From assembly GCF_010907035.1 (NCBI RefSeq), contig NZ_QUMK01000004.1:1-64000 (forward strand): 64,000 nt of DNA, given 5' to 3'. The translations under genes and the position numbers were made by a program. The notes under the pieces are model-generated. The model searched no databases. It worked only from the letters and a program-made list of their open reading frames with translations, and had not been told where the DNA came from. Within the stretch, counting starts at the first letter, position 1; the number at the start of each line of letters is the position of its first letter. Source of the DNA: Rhodopseudomonas sp. BR0M22 (GTDB lineage Bacteria > Pseudomonadota > Alphaproteobacteria > Rhizobiales > Xanthobacteraceae). Below, one piece after another: positions 15,904 to 24,293 of the stretch.

Positions 15904-18279
15904 CTACGCCGCCGTCTTTGCCTTGGCGTCGTGGATCGCCCGCCACACCTTCTCCGGCGTCAGCGGCATGTCGAGCGTCGTCACGCCGTAATCCTTCAGC
16001 GCATCGAGCGCGGCGTTGACGATGGTCGCAAGCGAGCCGGCGCAGCCGGCTTCGCCGCAGCCTTTGGTGCCGAGCGGATTGGTCTTGGCCGGCACCGGGT
16101 GATCACCGACCGCCATCAGCGGGACATCGTCGGCGCGCGGCAGTGCGTAGTCCTGCAGCGAGCCGGTGATCGGCTGGCCGTCGGCGTCATACGAAATCTT
16201 CTCCATCAGCGCCTGGCCGATGCCTTGCGCGACGCCGCCATGGAGCTGACCGGCGACGATCATCGGATTGACGACGGTGCCGAAATCGTTGACCGCGGTG
16301 TAGCGCACCACGCGGGTGACGCCGGTGTCCGGATCGATCTCGACCTCGGCGACATGGCAGCCGTTGGGGAAGGCGGAGGGGGCTCCTTCGGTGGTGTGGT
16401 CGACGTCGAGCGATGCCGGCACGCCGTCGGGCAGCTCAGTGCCGCGCAGCCGCTGCGCCAGCTCCATGATGCCGATGCTGCGGTCGGTGCCGGCGACGGT
16501 GAAGCGGCCAGCCTCGAATTCGATATCGGCTTCGGCAGTCTCCAGCAGATGCGCGGCGGCGCTCTTGCCCTTGGCGATCACCTTTTGCGACGCCTCGACG
16601 ATCGCCATGCCGCTGGCGGTGATCGAACGCGAGCCGCCGGTGCCGTTGCCGCTGTGGACGATGTCGCTGTCGCCCTGTTCGAGCCGGATGCGATCGAACG
16701 GCACGCCGAGGAACGCGCTCAGCACCTGGGCGAACGGCGTGGCGTGGCCCTGGCCGTAGTCGAGCGTGCCGGTGATCAGCCGCACCGTGCCGTCGTCTTC
16801 GAACACGATCTTGCCGAGTTCGACGCTCGGCGGCGCGGTGACTTCCAGATACGAGCCGACCGCGATGCCGCGCAGCTTGCCGGCCTTGCGCGCGTCCTTC
16901 TTGCGTTTGGCGAAGCCTTGATAGTCGGACAGTTCCAGCGCCTGTCCGAACACGCCGGCGAAATCGCCGCTGTCGTAGGTGACACCGGAGCAGGCGGTGA
17001 ACGGCATCTGCGCCGGCTTGATGAAGTTGCGCTTGCGCAGGGTGAGGCGGTCGATCCCCATCTCGTCGGCGGCGCGATCGATCAGCCGTTCCAGGAAGTA
17101 GTTGGCTTCAGGACGTCCGGCGCCGCGATAGGCACCCATCAGCGTGACATTGGTGACGACGCATTTGATGTCGACGCTGAGCAGCGGCGTGCGGTACACG
17201 CTGCCGATGTTCTTGCCGGTGTTGAGCGACAGCGGCAGCGGCGCGACGCCGGTGATTTGGGCGCCGAGATTGCCGGTGCCGGAGAGGCGGATCGCGAGAA
17301 AACGCCCGCCGGCGTCCAGCGCCAGCTCGGCGCGGATCTGCTGGCCGCGGCCCTGACTGTCGGACAGGAAGCTGGTCGAGCGCTCGTCGGTCCATTTCAC
17401 CGGACGTCCGAGCGCTTTGGCGGCGTGCAGGATGCAGATGTACTCCGGATAGGAGATGTTCTTCATCCCGAACGAGCCGCCGACCTGGCCGGTCAGCACC
17501 CGCACCTTGTCGGTCGGCACGCCGAGCAGTTTGGCGAGCGTGTTCCGGTTGCCGGAGACACCCTGGGTCGGCAGTTGGATGGTGTAGCGGCCGTTCTGCT
17601 GATCGTAGGAAGCGAGCCCGACCCGCGGCTCCATCGGCACCGCGGCGACGCGGGTGTTCTCGATGTCCAGCGTAGTGACATGCGCGGCCGCGGTGAACGC
17701 CGCGTTCACCGCGGCGGTGTCGCCGAAGTGATAGTCGAGCGCGACGTTGTTCTCGATGTGATCGTAGAGCTGCGGCGCGCCGGGCTGCATCGCGGCTTCT
17801 GCATCGGTGACGGCCGGCAGCGGTTCGATGTCGAGTTCGACCGCTTCGGCGGCATCGCGGGCCTGCGCCAGCGTCTTGGCGACCACGCAGGCCACGGGTT
17901 CGCCGACGTAGCGCACCTTGTCGGTGGCCAGCGCGCCGTGATGGGTCTGTTTCAGCGGGGTGCCGTCTCGGCTCTTCAGCGGCAGGCCCGAGCTGAACGG
18001 TGCGTAACCTGCGGCGGCGAGGTCGGTGCCGGTGTAGATCGCGCAGACACCCGGCATTGCCTTGGCGGCCTCGGTGCCGATGCCGCGGATGATGCCGTGC
18101 GGATGGGGGCTGCGCACCATCACGGCATAGAGTTGCCCGGGCAGGTTGCAATCGTCGGTGTAGCGGCCCTTGCCGCGCAACAGTGTCTCGTCCTCCTTGC
18201 GCCGGACCGGCTGGCCCACGCCGAATTTGTGCAGCGCGAGGGACGTGTCGAGCGACGCGTTGGCGGGGCGGTCCTGCAT
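15904..18279 (-). CDS. Molybdenum hydroxylase large subunit, form-II CoxL-like (XDH family)
   Basis: A 791-residue molybdopterin-cytosine-dinucleotide-binding subunit of the xanthine dehydrogenase/CO dehydrogenase family. Order of features: the Ald_Xan_dh hammerhead domain (RRKEDETLLRGKGRYTDD at about 26-43), the MoCo-binding loop GQVGGSFGMKN (about 263-273), the AYRGAGRPE active-site loop (about 381-389) and KGCGEAGCAGS (about 743-753), whose Glu is the general base. AYRGAGR marks form II; the AYxCSFR loop with the catalytic Cys of true CO dehydrogenase (form I) is absent, so the substrate is more likely an aldehyde, purine or other heterocycle. No FAD (CoxM) or 2Fe-2S (CoxS) subunit gene is adjacent, so the partners must lie elsewhere. 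Confidence 0.9.
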   Translation of the reverse strand: MQDRPANASLDTSLALHKFGVGQPVRRKEDETLLRGKGRYTDDCNLPGQLYAVMVRSPHPHGIIRGIGTEAAKAMPGVCAIYTGTDLAAAGYAPFSSGLPLKSRDGTPLKQTHHGALATDKVRYVGEPVACVVAKTLAQARDAAEAVELDIEPLPAVTDAEAAMQPGAPQLYDHIENNVALDYHFGDTAAVNAAFTAAAHVTTLDIENTRVAAVPMEPRVGLASYDQQNGRYTIQLPTQGVSGNRNTLAKLLGVPTDKVRVLTGQVGGSFGMKNISYPEYICILHAAKALGRPVKWTDERSTSFLSDSQGRGQQIRAELALDAGGRFLAIRLSGTGNLGAQITGVAPLPLSLNTGKNIGSVYRTPLLSVDIKCVVTNVTLMGAYRGAGRPEANYFLERLIDRAADEMGIDRLTLRKRNFIKPAQMPFTACSGVTYDSGDFAGVFGQALELSDYQGFAKRKKDARKAGKLRGIAVGSYLEVTAPPSVELGKIVFEDDGTVRLITGTLDYGQGHATPFAQVLSAFLGVPFDRIRLEQGDSDIVHSGNGTGGSRSITASGMAIVEASQKVIAKGKSAAAHLLETAEADIEFEAGRFTVAGTDRSIGIMELAQRLRGTELPDGVPASLDVDHTTEGAPSAFPNGCHVAEVEIDPDTGVTRVVRYTAVNDFGTVVNPMIVAGQLHGGVAQGIGQALMEKISYDADGQPITGSLQDYALPRADDVPLMAVGDHPVPAKTNPLGTKGCGEAGCAGSLATIVNAALDALKDYGVTTLDMPLTPEKVWRAIHDAKAKTAA

Positions 18280-18519
18280 GAGGCTGATTTCCGGCGTAAG
18301 AGACGTGCGTGACGGGAAAAAGCCGCGTGTGGCGGCTCTTCTGCGCGGGCAATGTCAGTGCTGATAGTGTTTAGGGATAACGCAGCCGACCGCACGCGAC
18401 AACGCATGAAACCGCATGCTTCGCCCGCAGGTGGGTTGCGCCCGGACGGTGCGCTGCTAAACTTTCCGTGAATGATGATTTCGACGTCGGTCGCGCGCGG
18501 CCGCGGAAAGACGAATTAG

Positions 18520-19581
18520 ATGGACGACGAAACGCGGCTTCGCCCGGGCTCGCTGCCGGGCGAGGATCCGCACGCGATCGTTGCGATCGCTGAGGAGGAG
18601 CGCGCGCCACACGGCGACGGCGTCTACGCCGCGCTCGACCTCGGCACCAACAACTGCCGGTTGCTGATCGCGCGACCGGCAGGCGATGGCTTTCGCGTCA
18701 TCGACTCGTTTTCGAGGATCATTCGGCTCGGGGAGGGCGTCGCCACCACCGGCCGGATCAGCGACGCGGCGATCGCGCGTGCGATTTCGGCGCTGGCGGT
18801 GTGCCGCGACAAGATCGACGCCCGCCACGCCAAGCGGCAGCGGTTGATCGCGACCGAAGCCTGCCGCGCCGCCAGCAATGCCGACGAGTTTTGTGACAAG
18901 GTCGCGCAGGCCACCGGCATCCGGCTGGAGATCATCGACCGCGAGACCGAAGCGCGGCTCGCCGCCACCGGCTGTTCGCCGCTGCTCGATCCGAATGGCC
19001 GCGGCGCGATCCTGTTCGACATCGGCGGCGGCTCCAGCGAACTGGTGCGGATCGCCCGCGATCCGGAGCGGCCCGAGCTGGCGCCACGGATCGACGCCTG
19101 GATGTCGGTGCCGCTCGGCGTGGTGACGCTGGCGGAAGCGTTCGGCGGCAGGGTGGTGACGCAGGAGACCTATGAGGCGATGGTCGCCGAAGTCGCCAAG
19201 CACGTCGCGCCGTTCGCCGCGAAGCATGGCGGCGATCTCGGCCGGATGCATCTGCTCGGCACGTCGGGCACCGTGACCACGCTGGCGGGGCTGTATCTCG
19301 ATCTGATCCGCTACGACCGTCGCCGGGTCGACGGCATCTGGATGAACGACGACGAACTCAGCGCCACCGTCGAGAGACTGCGCAGCATGAGTTATCACGA
19401 CCGCGCCCACAACCATTGCATCGGCAACGAGCGCGCCGATCTGGTGCTGGCCGGCTGTGCCATCCTGGACGCGGTGCGCGCCGCCTTTCCGCTGCCAAGG
19501 CTGCGGGTCGCCGATCGCGGGCTGCGCGAGGGGATGCTGGTCGAAATGATGCGTGAAGACGGTGTGCTGGGGGCCGTGTAG
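18520..19581 (+). CDS. Ppx/GppA family phosphatase
   Basis: A 353-residue exopolyphosphatase/guanosine pentaphosphate phosphatase homologue of the ASKHA ATPase fold. The phosphate-1 loop AALDLGTNNCRLLIA is at about residues 37-51 and the phosphate-2 loop LFDIGGGSSELVRIA at about 166-180; the catalytic Glu lies in the TEACRAA segment (about 117-123). Proteins of this length lack the C-terminal HD-like domain of long Ppx, as in the short alphaproteobacterial form. It would hydrolyse polyphosphate or pppGpp in the cytoplasm, linking it to stringent control. It is followed 72 bp later by rlmE, a pairing seen in related genomes. The start used leaves a 35-residue acidic leader. Confidence 0.9.
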   Translation: MDDETRLRPGSLPGEDPHAIVAIAEEERAPHGDGVYAALDLGTNNCRLLIARPAGDGFRVIDSFSRIIRLGEGVATTGRISDAAIARAISALAVCRDKIDARHAKRQRLIATEACRAASNADEFCDKVAQATGIRLEIIDRETEARLAATGCSPLLDPNGRGAILFDIGGGSSELVRIARDPERPELAPRIDAWMSVPLGVVTLAEAFGGRVVTQETYEAMVAEVAKHVAPFAAKHGGDLGRMHLLGTSGTVTTLAGLYLDLIRYDRRRVDGIWMNDDELSATVERLRSMSYHDRAHNHCIGNERADLVLAGCAILDAVRAAFPLPRLRVADRGLREGMLVEMMREDGVLGAV

Positions 19582-19653
19582 GCCGCTTCCGCACTGGTTT
19601 TTCCGGGCCCGTCTGCTAAGCAGCGGCCTTATCCCTCGATCGTAAGCAAAGCC

Positions 19654-20367
19654 ATGGCCAAAGACACAACCGGACGAATGCGCGTCACCGTCAAGAGCGG
19701 CGGGCGGATGAAGCTGTCGTCGAAGCTGTGGCTGGAGCGCCAGCTCAACGATCCCTATGTGGCGCAGGCCAAGCGCGACGGCTATCGCTCGCGCGCCGCC
19801 TACAAGCTGACCGAGATCGACGACAAGTTTCGTCTGCTGAAGTCAGGCATGGCGGTGGTCGATCTCGGCGCTGCGCCAGGAGGCTGGAGTCAGGTCGCCG
19901 CCAAGAAGGTCGGCGCCGCCGAAGGCCGCGGCAAGGTGGTGGCGATCGATCTTCTGGAGATGGGCGAGGTGCCCGGCGTCATCTTCGCGCAGCTTGATTT
20001 CCTCGACCCGTCGGCGCCGGACCGGCTCCGCGAGATGCTGGGTGGCGGCGCCGACCTGGTGATGAGCGACATGGCCGCCAACACCACCGGCCATCGCAAG
20101 ACCGACCAGCTCCGCATCGTCGGCCTGGTCGAGACCGCGGCGATGTTCGCGGCCGAAGTGTTGAAGCCGGGCGGGGCGTTTCTCGCCAAGGTGTTTCAGA
20201 GCGGCGCCGATGCGGCGCTGATGGCCGAGCTGAAGCGCGACTATGCCAGCGTGAAACACGTCAAGCCGGCGGCGAGCCGTAAGGACTCGTCCGAGCGCTA
20301 CCTGCTGGCGACCGGATTTCGCGGTGGTGCCGCCAGCGCCCCGGCGGCGGACGGCGAGATGGCGTGA
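19654..20367 (+). CDS. rlmE: 23S rRNA (uridine-2'-O)-methyltransferase RlmE/FtsJ
   Basis: A 237-residue Rossmann-fold methyltransferase that 2'-O-methylates U2552 of 23S rRNA using SAM. The KDKE tetrad can be traced: Lys in YRSRAAYKL (about 49-57), the SAM loop VVDLGAAPGGWSQVA (about 68-82), Asp in VMSDMAANTTGH (about 138-149), Lys in GAFLAKVFQ (about 175-183), and Glu in SSERYLLATGF (about 210-220). The N-terminal basic extension and the alanine-rich tail are modestly longer than in E. coli RlmE (209 residues). It lies downstream of ppx/gppA and is probably co-transcribed. Confidence 0.94.
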   Translation: MAKDTTGRMRVTVKSGGRMKLSSKLWLERQLNDPYVAQAKRDGYRSRAAYKLTEIDDKFRLLKSGMAVVDLGAAPGGWSQVAAKKVGAAEGRGKVVAIDLLEMGEVPGVIFAQLDFLDPSAPDRLREMLGGGADLVMSDMAANTTGHRKTDQLRIVGLVETAAMFAAEVLKPGGAFLAKVFQSGADAALMAELKRDYASVKHVKPAASRKDSSERYLLATGFRGGAASAPAADGEMA

Positions 20368-20453
20368 GTGCGTTCGGTTCTTAGGTTGATTAGCTAAAGT
20401 GCGAATTAGTTGCGCATCAAATCGGGAATTCATCTGGTTAATTGTTGGTAGAG

Positions 20454-20487
20454 GTAGCTTTCTACAGAGAACTTCTCCGTAGTTCTC
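20454..20487 (+). promoter_or_regulatory. Two small hairpins in the leader of the zinc-ribbon gene
   Basis: The region 20380-20470 is unusually AT-rich for this window. It is followed by two short stem-loops: GTAG-CTTT-CTAC at 20454-20465 and GAGAAC-nine-base loop-GTTCTC at 20467-20487. They lie 40-75 bases before the ATG at 20529. Function is unknown; they may simply stabilise or control the leader RNA. Confidence 0.35.
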
Positions 20488-20528
20488 ATAGGCTGATCGG
20501 TATCCATCGGGCGAATCGGGAGGGACCA

Positions 20529-20708
20529 ATGGAGATTCCTACGCCGATGTGCAGAACCTGCGGGGTCGATCGCGAGCTGATCGAGATCGAGCACGCCAAT
20601 GCGTCGTTCGACGTGCCGCATTATCGCTGCCCGATCTGCAACGACGTGCTGCGCCTGGCTGTCCGTCATGCCGACCTCACACCGAATCGCGGCGACAATC
20701 GTCATTAG
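20529..20708 (+). CDS. Small zinc-ribbon-like protein, 59 residues
   Basis: The ATG at 20529 is preceded by a strong GGGAGGGA site (20518-20525), giving a 59-residue product; the longer TTG-initiated reading has no comparable site. It has two CxxC knuckles, CRTCGVDRELIEIEH (about 8-22) and YRCPICNDVLRL (about 33-44), separated by about 25 residues, as in small treble-clef or rubredoxin-like zinc ribbons. No named family is assigned. Similar tiny zinc-ribbon proteins are common in this bacterial group; the function is unknown. Confidence 0.7.
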   Translation: MEIPTPMCRTCGVDRELIEIEHANASFDVPHYRCPICNDVLRLAVRHADLTPNRGDNRH

Positions 20709-20923
20709 CACGACCACCGAGACGGGGGTGGAGTTCGGTCCGCCGCCGGCTCAGCCAGTCCGATAACGATCAACCAGCATCGCATAATCGAACAACGCGC
20801 GGCCGGCGCAGGACGCGGGTGAGCGTAGCCATCGGCCGACAGGTCAGAAGGTGATGGTAATGTTCATTGAATGATCGCTCCAAAGAATGTAGGGGGTGCA
20901 CGGCATTCGTCAGGGAGATCGCC

Positions 20924-21826
20924 ATGTCCATCACCCTCAAGCAGATCGAGGCGCTTCACTGGGTGGTCCAATTGGGCACGTTCGACCGCGCAGCGAACCG
21001 GCTCCACACCAGCCAATCGGCTGTATCGAAGCGGATCATGGAGCTCGAAGCGACGGTCGGCGTTCCGATCTTCGATCGGAGCCAGCGGGGCGCCCGGCTG
21101 ACGGAGCAGGGTGAGCACTTGCTTGCCCTCAGTCAGGACATGCTGGACATTCAGGATCGCATGATGGCGCTCAAGGACGCGGGCACCATGCCGGCGCGAC
21201 GCCTGCGGCTCGGAATTACCGAACTGTCCGCGCTCACTTGGCTTCCACGGCTGATTTCCGTGCTACGCGAGACGTTTCCCACTCTGGAGATCGAGCCGGA
21301 CGTTGACACGAGCCGCGATCTTTACGCGCGATTGCAGGAAGACGAGCTCGATCTGATCGTCATTCCGGAATGCTTCGTCGATCCGGAGATTGTGTCCGAT
21401 CGGTTGGCGGAGGTCGGCAACGTTTGGTTTGCCCGGCCGGGTCTCGTGAAATCGCGGCGGGCGCTGACGCTGGAGGAGCTTGCGGCCTATCCGGTGCTGA
21501 TCCAGGGGCGCCGGTCGGGGTCGGGCCTGTTCGTCAATAAATGGCTGAAATCCCAAGGTGTGGCGTTTCCGCGGGTGTTGTCCAGCGACAACCTGACGAC
21601 CGTATTGGCTTTGGCGGTGGCTGGGCTTGGGATCGGATATCTGCCACGGCAGTGTTTTCGATCGATGGTGACCGAAGGCAAGCTGGTGACGGTGCCGACC
21701 AAGCCGTCGCTGCCGCTGGTTCCCTATTCGGCGATGTATCGGAACGATCGCCCGTCGATGTTCATCGCGAAGGTCGTGGAGATCGCCAAAGAGGTTTGCG
21801 ATTTCTCGGTTCAATTCCAAGCGTAG
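20924..21826 (+). CDS. LysR-family transcriptional regulator
   Basis: A 300-residue LysR regulator. The winged helix-turn-helix is clear at about residues 5-62: LKQIEALHWVVQLGTFDRAA, then LHTSQSAVSKRIMELEATVG and FDRSQRGARLT. The rest is a periplasmic-binding-protein-like effector domain. The ATG at 20924 follows a CAGGGAG site and begins the fold correctly; an upstream in-frame ATG is less likely. It precedes an aldolase, an MFS carrier and a 2-hydroxyacid dehydrogenase on the same strand, and is the likely activator of that locus. The AT-rich gap at 21905-21960 before the aldolase gene is where its operator would be expected. Confidence 0.92.
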   Translation: MSITLKQIEALHWVVQLGTFDRAANRLHTSQSAVSKRIMELEATVGVPIFDRSQRGARLTEQGEHLLALSQDMLDIQDRMMALKDAGTMPARRLRLGITELSALTWLPRLISVLRETFPTLEIEPDVDTSRDLYARLQEDELDLIVIPECFVDPEIVSDRLAEVGNVWFARPGLVKSRRALTLEELAAYPVLIQGRRSGSGLFVNKWLKSQGVAFPRVLSSDNLTTVLALAVAGLGIGYLPRQCFRSMVTEGKLVTVPTKPSLPLVPYSAMYRNDRPSMFIAKVVEIAKEVCDFSVQFQA

Positions 21827-22015
21827 AGTCCAGTCTGCCGATGAGCCGCGCGGCGTCGACGGCACCGCAGCAGCTCGCCCGTCACTCAGGGGAGCTGCTG
21901 TCTTTTTCGATATATGCGCGGAGAGAATGAATCGGGATGAATTAATATCGTTTTTCCGACGGCGCTGTGGACGCTAGTGCTGCGTCCACACAAGTGAAAC
22001 TCGTGGGGAGAACTT

Positions 22016-22663
22016 ATGATTGGTGATCGTCGTCATCCGAATGCAGCTCAGGCCGACGCCGGCTTGATCGAAGCGTTCAAAACCGCGGCAACCGCGATCA
22101 TCAGCGACAATCTCGGCCGTTTGCCGGGAGCCGTCGGGTTGCGGGCATTCCATCGTGCGGACCGGGTAATGGTCGGTACCGCGCTCACGGTGAGCACGCG
22201 CGCTGGGGACAATCTAGCGATCCACAAGGCGCTGGACATGGTTCGTCCTGGCGATGTGATCGTCGTCGACGGTGGCGGTGATACCAGCAGGGCGCTGGTC
22301 GGCGAAATCATGATGACCATCGCACAGGTTCGCGGCGCCGCTGGCTACGTGATCGACGGATCGATCCGGGATTGCGGCGCCTTTGCGCGCGCCGACTTCC
22401 CTTGTTTCGCAAAAACCGCCATTCACCGCGGCCCCTACAAGAACGGGCCAGGTGAGATCAATGTGCCCGTCACTGTCGGGGGAATGGTGGTCGAGCCCGG
22501 CGATATCGTCGTCGGCGATGAAGATGGTGTCGTTGCCTTCCCGCAATCTATCGCCACGGAGTTGCTGCAGGCTGTACGTGCTCAAGAGAGCAGGGAGGCG
22601 GAGATCCTGCAAAGCATCCGAGAGGGGCGGTACACCGGGGTCTACGGTAAGACCGCCGGATAG
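22016..22663 (+). CDS. RraA-fold aldolase (HMG/CHA aldolase-like)
   Basis: A 215-residue protein of the RraA/4-hydroxy-4-methyl-2-oxoglutarate aldolase family. The family core is visible: AIISDNLGRLPGAVG (about 24-38), GDVIVVDGGGD (about 79-89), LVGEIMMTIA (about 94-103) and GYVIDGSIRDCGAF (about 109-122), in which the adjacent Arg-Asp pair is the catalytic base and metal-binding site of the aldolases. It therefore looks like a divalent-metal class II pyruvate aldolase and not an RNase E inhibitor. A GGGGAG site precedes the ATG. Next on the strand come an MFS carrier and a D-2-hydroxyacid dehydrogenase. The aldol substrate is not identifiable. Confidence 0.85.
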   Translation: MIGDRRHPNAAQADAGLIEAFKTAATAIISDNLGRLPGAVGLRAFHRADRVMVGTALTVSTRAGDNLAIHKALDMVRPGDVIVVDGGGDTSRALVGEIMMTIAQVRGAAGYVIDGSIRDCGAFARADFPCFAKTAIHRGPYKNGPGEINVPVTVGGMVVEPGDIVVGDEDGVVAFPQSIATELLQAVRAQESREAEILQSIREGRYTGVYGKTAG

Positions 22664-22904
22664 CCGAGGACGACCGATACGACGCGTCGGCGCTTGCGTT
22701 GAATCGAGCATGACGGCTCGGGATCGCTGCGTCGTAACGGCAGACCGATCTTTCAATTCGCTGTTCACGATGTGCGGAGCGGAGCCCCTTTGAGGGGGCC
22801 AGCTTCGAGCAGTCGAGCGCGTCGTTCGGCAGCGTCATGCAGTTCGAAGCGATTGCAGAACAATAGTCGTCTCCGACGACACAACAAAACGTGGGAAAGC
22901 GCCG

Positions 22905-24275
22905 ATGGCCTCACAGTCTCAAGCAAGCCGATATCGTTGGATCGTGCTCCTGCTGATTTTTCTGTCCTACATGATCGCCGGTGCCGACAGGGCGAACATC
23001 GGTGTCGTTGTCCCGTTCATGAAGAAGGAATTCGAACTCAGCAACACTGATATCGGTGCGATGGCGAGCCTGTTCTACCTTGGCTATGCGTTCATCCAGG
23101 TCCCGGTCGGTCTGCTGTATGAGAAGTTCGGCGTGCGGCGCATCTTCACTTTCGCAATGGTGGCGACGTCGTTGTCGACGATGTTTCTCGGCTTCGCGCA
23201 CAGTGCTTTGCAACTGAAGATCGGTCGCGTGCTGCTTGGCCTGGCGGAAGGGCCGATCAATGTCGGCATTCTCACCGTCATCAATCGCTGGTTTCCGCCC
23301 CACGAGAAGGCGACCGCGGTCGGGGTGTTCATGTCGTCGATTAAATTCGCGCCAGCGGTCGTGCCGCCGCTTTGCGCGTTCATCATCTACACTTTCGGGT
23401 GGCGCGAGGTCTTCTACATCTTCGCGCTGCCGGGACTGTTCATTGCCGCCATCTGGTTCTTCTGCGTGAGTGACGATCCGCGGCGCAGCCGCTTCGCGAA
23501 TGCGCAGGAGGTCGCATACATCGAGTCGACCGCGGTGACCGATGGCAGTGCGCCGACCGACGGCGTGAAGACCCGCGCAGGCTGGCCGATCCTGGATCGA
23601 CTGATCATGGCGCGCGAGATCCAGCCCCTTGCTGACAATGTCGCCATTCTGCGGTCGTGGAACGTCTGGGGATGCGCGCTCGGATACGGCTTCATCGTTG
23701 GCGTCGCCTATGCCATCATGACCTGGGTGCCGACCTATCTGATTAACGTAAAGCACTATCCCCTTTTTCAGATGGGGTTTGTTGCCGCGACGCCGTGGGT
23801 TGGAGCAATTATCGGCAATCTGATAGGCGGCGTGTTGTCCGATCGGTTGTTCGACAAGCGTCGCAAGCCGGTGATGATCCTGACGGCGGCGTCGACGGTG
23901 CTGATGATGTACGCGCTGATCTATTCACCGGGCGATCCGTTCCTGCTCGCGGGGTTGTTCATCGCCACCGGCATTCTTCTCAACCTCGGCTATTCCACGT
24001 TCTTGGTTTATCCGATGGGGCTGGTCGCCAAGGACAAGGTGCCGCTGGCATCCGCCATTGTGAATACCGTGGGGTCGCTCGGTGGTGCGTTTGCGCCGTT
24101 CGTCGTGGGCATGATTCTCGATCGCTACAGCTGGGACATGGTGTTCCTGTTCCTTGCCGCATCTTCGCTCGCCACTCTGGCGCTCGTCCTCACGATCATC
24201 GAGCCGATCGCGCTGTTTCGCCAGGCGCCTTCGGCTCCGGTGACGGAAGTCCCCCGCACCGAGCCGATCGCATAG
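22905..24275 (+). CDS. MFS transporter, anion:cation symporter (ACS) family
   Basis: A 456-residue inner-membrane carrier with about twelve membrane segments. The start SRYRWIVLLLIFLSYMIAGADRANIGVVVPFM is the ACS-family TM1 with the conserved DRxNI motif (about 26-30). The loop 2-3 sequence GLLYEKFGVRRIF and loop 8-9 VLSDRLFDKRRKPVM match the MFS signature. Family members take up organic anions such as glucarate, galactarate, tartrate, phthalate or 4-hydroxyphenylacetate with protons. Position between an RraA-type aldolase and a hydroxyacid dehydrogenase suggests uptake of the compound those enzymes degrade. The TAG is followed 18 bp later by the next gene. Confidence 0.9.
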   Translation: MASQSQASRYRWIVLLLIFLSYMIAGADRANIGVVVPFMKKEFELSNTDIGAMASLFYLGYAFIQVPVGLLYEKFGVRRIFTFAMVATSLSTMFLGFAHSALQLKIGRVLLGLAEGPINVGILTVINRWFPPHEKATAVGVFMSSIKFAPAVVPPLCAFIIYTFGWREVFYIFALPGLFIAAIWFFCVSDDPRRSRFANAQEVAYIESTAVTDGSAPTDGVKTRAGWPILDRLIMAREIQPLADNVAILRSWNVWGCALGYGFIVGVAYAIMTWVPTYLINVKHYPLFQMGFVAATPWVGAIIGNLIGGVLSDRLFDKRRKPVMILTAASTVLMMYALIYSPGDPFLLAGLFIATGILLNLGYSTFLVYPMGLVAKDKVPLASAIVNTVGSLGGAFAPFVVGMILDRYSWDMVFLFLAASSLATLALVLTIIEPIALFRQAPSAPVTEVPRTEPIA

Positions 24276-24293
24276 CTGGGAAGGGCATTGCCA

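Noticed and set aside
15931-18312. A 793-codon open frame on the plus strand
   Set aside because: It is fully antisense to the CoxL-like gene, Arg/Asp/Gly-rich, and has no family motif; GC-rich third positions create such mirror frames.
22016-22663. RraA ribonuclease E inhibitor
   Set aside because: The Arg-Asp catalytic pair and neighbouring transporter and dehydrogenase point to an aldolase; RraA-type inhibition is not supported.
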